6,607 nt of DNA from an uncultured Lachnospiraceae bacterium (GTDB lineage: Bacteria; Bacillota; Clostridia; Lachnospirales; Lachnospiraceae): NCBI GenBank assembly GCA_958422845.1, contig CATZPU010000068.1, positions 1 through 6,607 on the forward strand, in the 5' to 3' direction. The translations under genes were made by a program, and so were the position numbers. The notes under the pieces are model-generated. The model saw only the letters and a list, made by a program, of their open reading frames with translations. It did not search any database and was not told the origin of the DNA. Below, in pieces: positions 5,042-6,607 of the stretch. The first letter of the stretch is position 1. The number at the start of each line of letters is the position of its first letter.

Positions 5042-6607
5042 TCAGTTTGTATAAATGCTCTGCACCTCTTTTGTGTCGGTGTAGTAGGTAATATTAACGC
5101 TGTCTCCGGCAGACAGGTCATTGCCGCCGTTTGAAAACTCCACCCAGCCCGGATCGTACCAGTACCAGTCTGTCGTACCGTCAGGATTCTGTACCTCGAA
5201 GGAGGTAGTGTCAACGGTGAGGACAGTACCTGATATGGTGGCTGAATTTGCCTGTGTTTCCGGCGGAACAGGAGTGAGACCGTCTGAAGAGCCGCTTCCG
5301 GAAGAGCCGGAACCGGAAGCCGGATTATTGCTGCCGCCGGAAGTGCCATTGCCGGAGACAAGATTACCGTTACCATTGGAAACACCATTGCCGGAGCCGA
5401 GATTACTGTTACCATTGGAAGCGCCACTGCCGGAAACCGAACCGCTGTTGCTATTAACGCTGTTTCCGGTCGGATTGCCTGTATTCTGCGTGCTTCCGGT
5501 CGGATTTCCTGCGTTTTGTATGCTTCCGATTGGCTTGCCTGTATTCTGTGTGCTTCCGGTCGGATTCCCTGCATTGTGTGTGTTTCCGTCCGCTGTGCCG
5601 CCCTTATTTGCAGAGACAGGAGTTTTCGGAATTGCCTCTGCCTTTGTATCGGTATGACCTGCCGGAAGGTTATAAGAGCCGAAAACGGCGGGTGAAATCT
5701 TAATGGTATTGACTTTCGCCGTTTCATTGCTGTTTGGCTCGCTTTCGGCTGCTTTTTCTGTTCCGTCCGTCTTATTCGAGGCTGACTTTGGCGGCATATC
5801 AGGAAGCTGTATCGCCGAGCAGCCGACGAGCGTGCCGCAGAGCAGGAGTACCGCACTCAGGAAAAGCGCAGGAGTGATCTTTGGCTTTAAGGTGCGTTCT
5901 TTTACCATATAGCGGATACGCTCTTTGAACACCATGGTGCTGTCATTGAGGCTCGTCGCGAGATACGGAAGAAGATGTACCCCTGCGGCTGTTTTTAGAA
6001 GAAGCTGTGTGTAGAGCCGCTGTTCTGACTGGGAACAGTGCTTCAGCACGTTGCCGTCGCGCAGGTTTTCTACATCTTTTTCTGCCTCGCGCTTCATCAG
6101 ATAAAGCGTCGGATTGAACCAGTGGACGGTCGTAATACACAGAAGGAGCAGTTTGTACCACAGATCATGGTATCGGTAGTGCGACAGCTCATGGGAAAAG
6201 ATAAGCTGCAATTCTTCCGCCGAGTAGTGACCGGCGGGAATATACATTTTTGTCTTTGTAAGTCCGGCAAGTACGGGACTCGTGATCTTTGTATTGACCA
6301 TCAGCTTCGGCGGGCGTTTGATGTGCTGTTTTTTGCACACGAAAGAATACAGAGCGAGAGTCTGGCGGTCGTCTTCGGGCAGACTCCAGCGATCTAACCT
6401 GCCAAGTGAAAAATGGTACAGTCCGGTGCGGAAAAGGGCAAGCAGGAGAAAGCCCGCGCTCCAGAGGATCATAAATGCCTGCAGCAGCCCGTACAGGGAA
6501 ATATGTCTGGAATATACGACAAGCTGTCGTGGTTTTATAGCGGGAGCCGTATCTTCCTCATATCCTTTGCCGGAAGTTAGAGCGGTATCTGCATCGCCAT
6601 GTGGTAA
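5042..6607 (-). CDS. BlaR1/MecR1-family M56 membrane metallopeptidase with repeat linker and C-terminal beta domain (5' end outside window)
   Basis: The reading frame is open from the right edge to the TGA at 5042-5044, giving 521 visible residues; numbering below starts at the edge. The ATG at 6470-6472 is internal: it lacks a good Shine-Dalgarno and the frame continues upstream for 45 codons. A membrane segment lies at about 41-65. The M56 domain follows: SPVLAGLTKTKMYIP (110-124), zinc site HELSH (139-143) and a likely third ligand Glu180 in ENLRDGNVL. A hydrophobic hairpin lies near 149-170, and a last membrane segment ends in LVGC (260-263), resembling a lipobox. Next comes a Gly/Ser/Asn/Thr-rich region with a 10-residue repeat (345-384) and a 13-residue repeat (396-434). 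A final domain of about 66 residues (455-521) contains DWYWYDPGW. BlaR1-type proteins sense an external signal and trigger cleavage of a BlaI-type repressor; here ligand and target are unknown. The partner repressor would lie beyond the right edge. Confidence 0.88.
   Translation of the reverse strand, partial: LPHGDADTALTSGKGYEEDTAPAIKPRQLVVYSRHISLYGLLQAFMILWSAGFLLLALFRTGLYHFSLGRLDRWSLPEDDRQTLALYSFVCKKQHIKRPPKLMVNTKITSPVLAGLTKTKMYIPAGHYSAEELQLIFSHELSHYRYHDLWYKLLLLCITTVHWFNPTLYLMKREAEKDVENLRDGNVLKHCSQSEQRLYTQLLLKTAAGVHLLPYLATSLNDSTMVFKERIRYMVKERTLKPKITPALFLSAVLLLCGTLVGCSAIQLPDMPPKSASNKTDGTEKAAESEPNSNETAKVNTIKISPAVFGSYNLPAGHTDTKAEAIPKTPVSANKGGTADGNTHNAGNPTGSTQNTGKPIGSIQNAGNPTGSTQNTGNPTGNSVNSNSGSVSGSGASNGNSNLGSGNGVSNGNGNLVSGNGTSGGSNNPASGSGSSGSGSSDGLTPVPPETQANSATISGTVLTVDTTSFEVQNPDGTTDWYWYDPGWVEFSNGGNDLSAGDSVNITYYTDTKEVQSIYTN
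5306..5434 (-). repeat. 39-base in-frame tandem repeat in the M56 gene
   Basis: Units at 5346-5384 and 5385-5423 differ at five of 39 bases. A third partial copy begins at 5424 and a degenerate copy lies at about 5307-5345. Each encodes a 13-residue Gly/Ser/Asn-rich unit of the type xSNGNxNLxSGNG, forming part of the extracytoplasmic linker. The unit length is a multiple of three, so copy-number change would keep the frame. Confidence 0.8.
5462..5581 (-). repeat. 30-base in-frame tandem repeat in the M56 gene
   Basis: Four consecutive 30-base units begin at 5462, 5492, 5522 and 5552. The first and fourth differ at five of 30 bases, as do the first and third. They encode a 10-residue unit N-[AT]-G-[NK]-P-[TI]-G-[SN]-x-x. 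A fifth, decayed copy may follow at 5582. This repeat is distinct from the neighbouring 39-base repeat. Confidence 0.85.

Noticed and set aside
5306..5581. CRISPR array
   Set aside because: The repeats are contiguous without unique spacers, diverge from each other, and lie in frame within a gene.
5121..5657. Plus-strand frame encoding a Pro/Glu/Leu-rich repetitive protein
   Set aside because: It is the complement of the Gly/Ser/Asn repeat region of the M56 gene; the apparent PLPE repeats only mirror those repeats.
5017..5856. Minus-strand frame of 279 codons with repetitive RPEAxRIQA units
   Set aside because: An out-of-frame reading of the same tandem repeats within the M56 gene; it lacks a domain and conflicts with the supported frame.

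Overview
The window looks like chromosomal DNA from a Gram-positive gut-type Firmicute, most likely a member of the Clostridia (Lachnospiraceae-like). This is inferred from strong AGGAGG-type ribosome binding sites, an asparaginase of the Bacillus AnsA type, a heterodimeric ABC exporter pair of the YheI/YheH (BmrC/BmrD, TM287/TM288) type and a BlaR1/M56-type membrane metallopeptidase. The species cannot be named from this sequence alone.

Left part, plus strand (1-4767): the last 42 codons of a glyoxalase I-like VOC protein overlap, by the four bases ATGA, the start of a cytoplasmic-type L-asparaginase (126-1136). After a 71-base gap containing a small hairpin come two ABC exporter half-transporters (1208-3010 and 3007-4767), again joined by an ATGA overlap. 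Their motifs are complementary. The first subunit has an Asp in place of the catalytic Glu and a Gln in place of the switch His, but a good signature. The second has intact Glu and His but a degenerate LSQGQ signature. This is the usual pattern of a heterodimeric exporter with one catalytic and one degenerate ATP site. All four genes run the same way and could be one transcript.

Middle (4768-5041): a non-coding gap between convergent genes. It holds a striking element of about 128 bases (4823-4950) bounded by 22-base imperfect inverted repeats, with a second helix and three small hairpins nested inside, one capped by a GAAA tetraloop. A separate stem-loop follows at 4961-4993. The large element may be a MITE-like dispersed repeat, a structured RNA, a transcription terminator, or more than one of these.

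Right part, minus strand (5042-6607, running off the right edge): a BlaR1/MecR1-family M56 metallopeptidase whose true start lies outside the window. Its HELSH zinc site is followed by a fourth membrane segment ending in a lipobox-like LVGC, then a long Gly/Ser/Asn-rich linker made of two different in-frame tandem repeats (30-base and 39-base units), and finally a small aromatic-rich predicted beta domain. This is the most unusual protein here. In this family the partner is normally a BlaI/MecI repressor, which would be expected beyond the right edge.

The window shows no rRNA, tRNA, CRISPR array or recognisable transposase. I do not see a clearly new multi-gene system; the best leads are the nested inverted-repeat element and the C-terminal architecture of the M56 protein.
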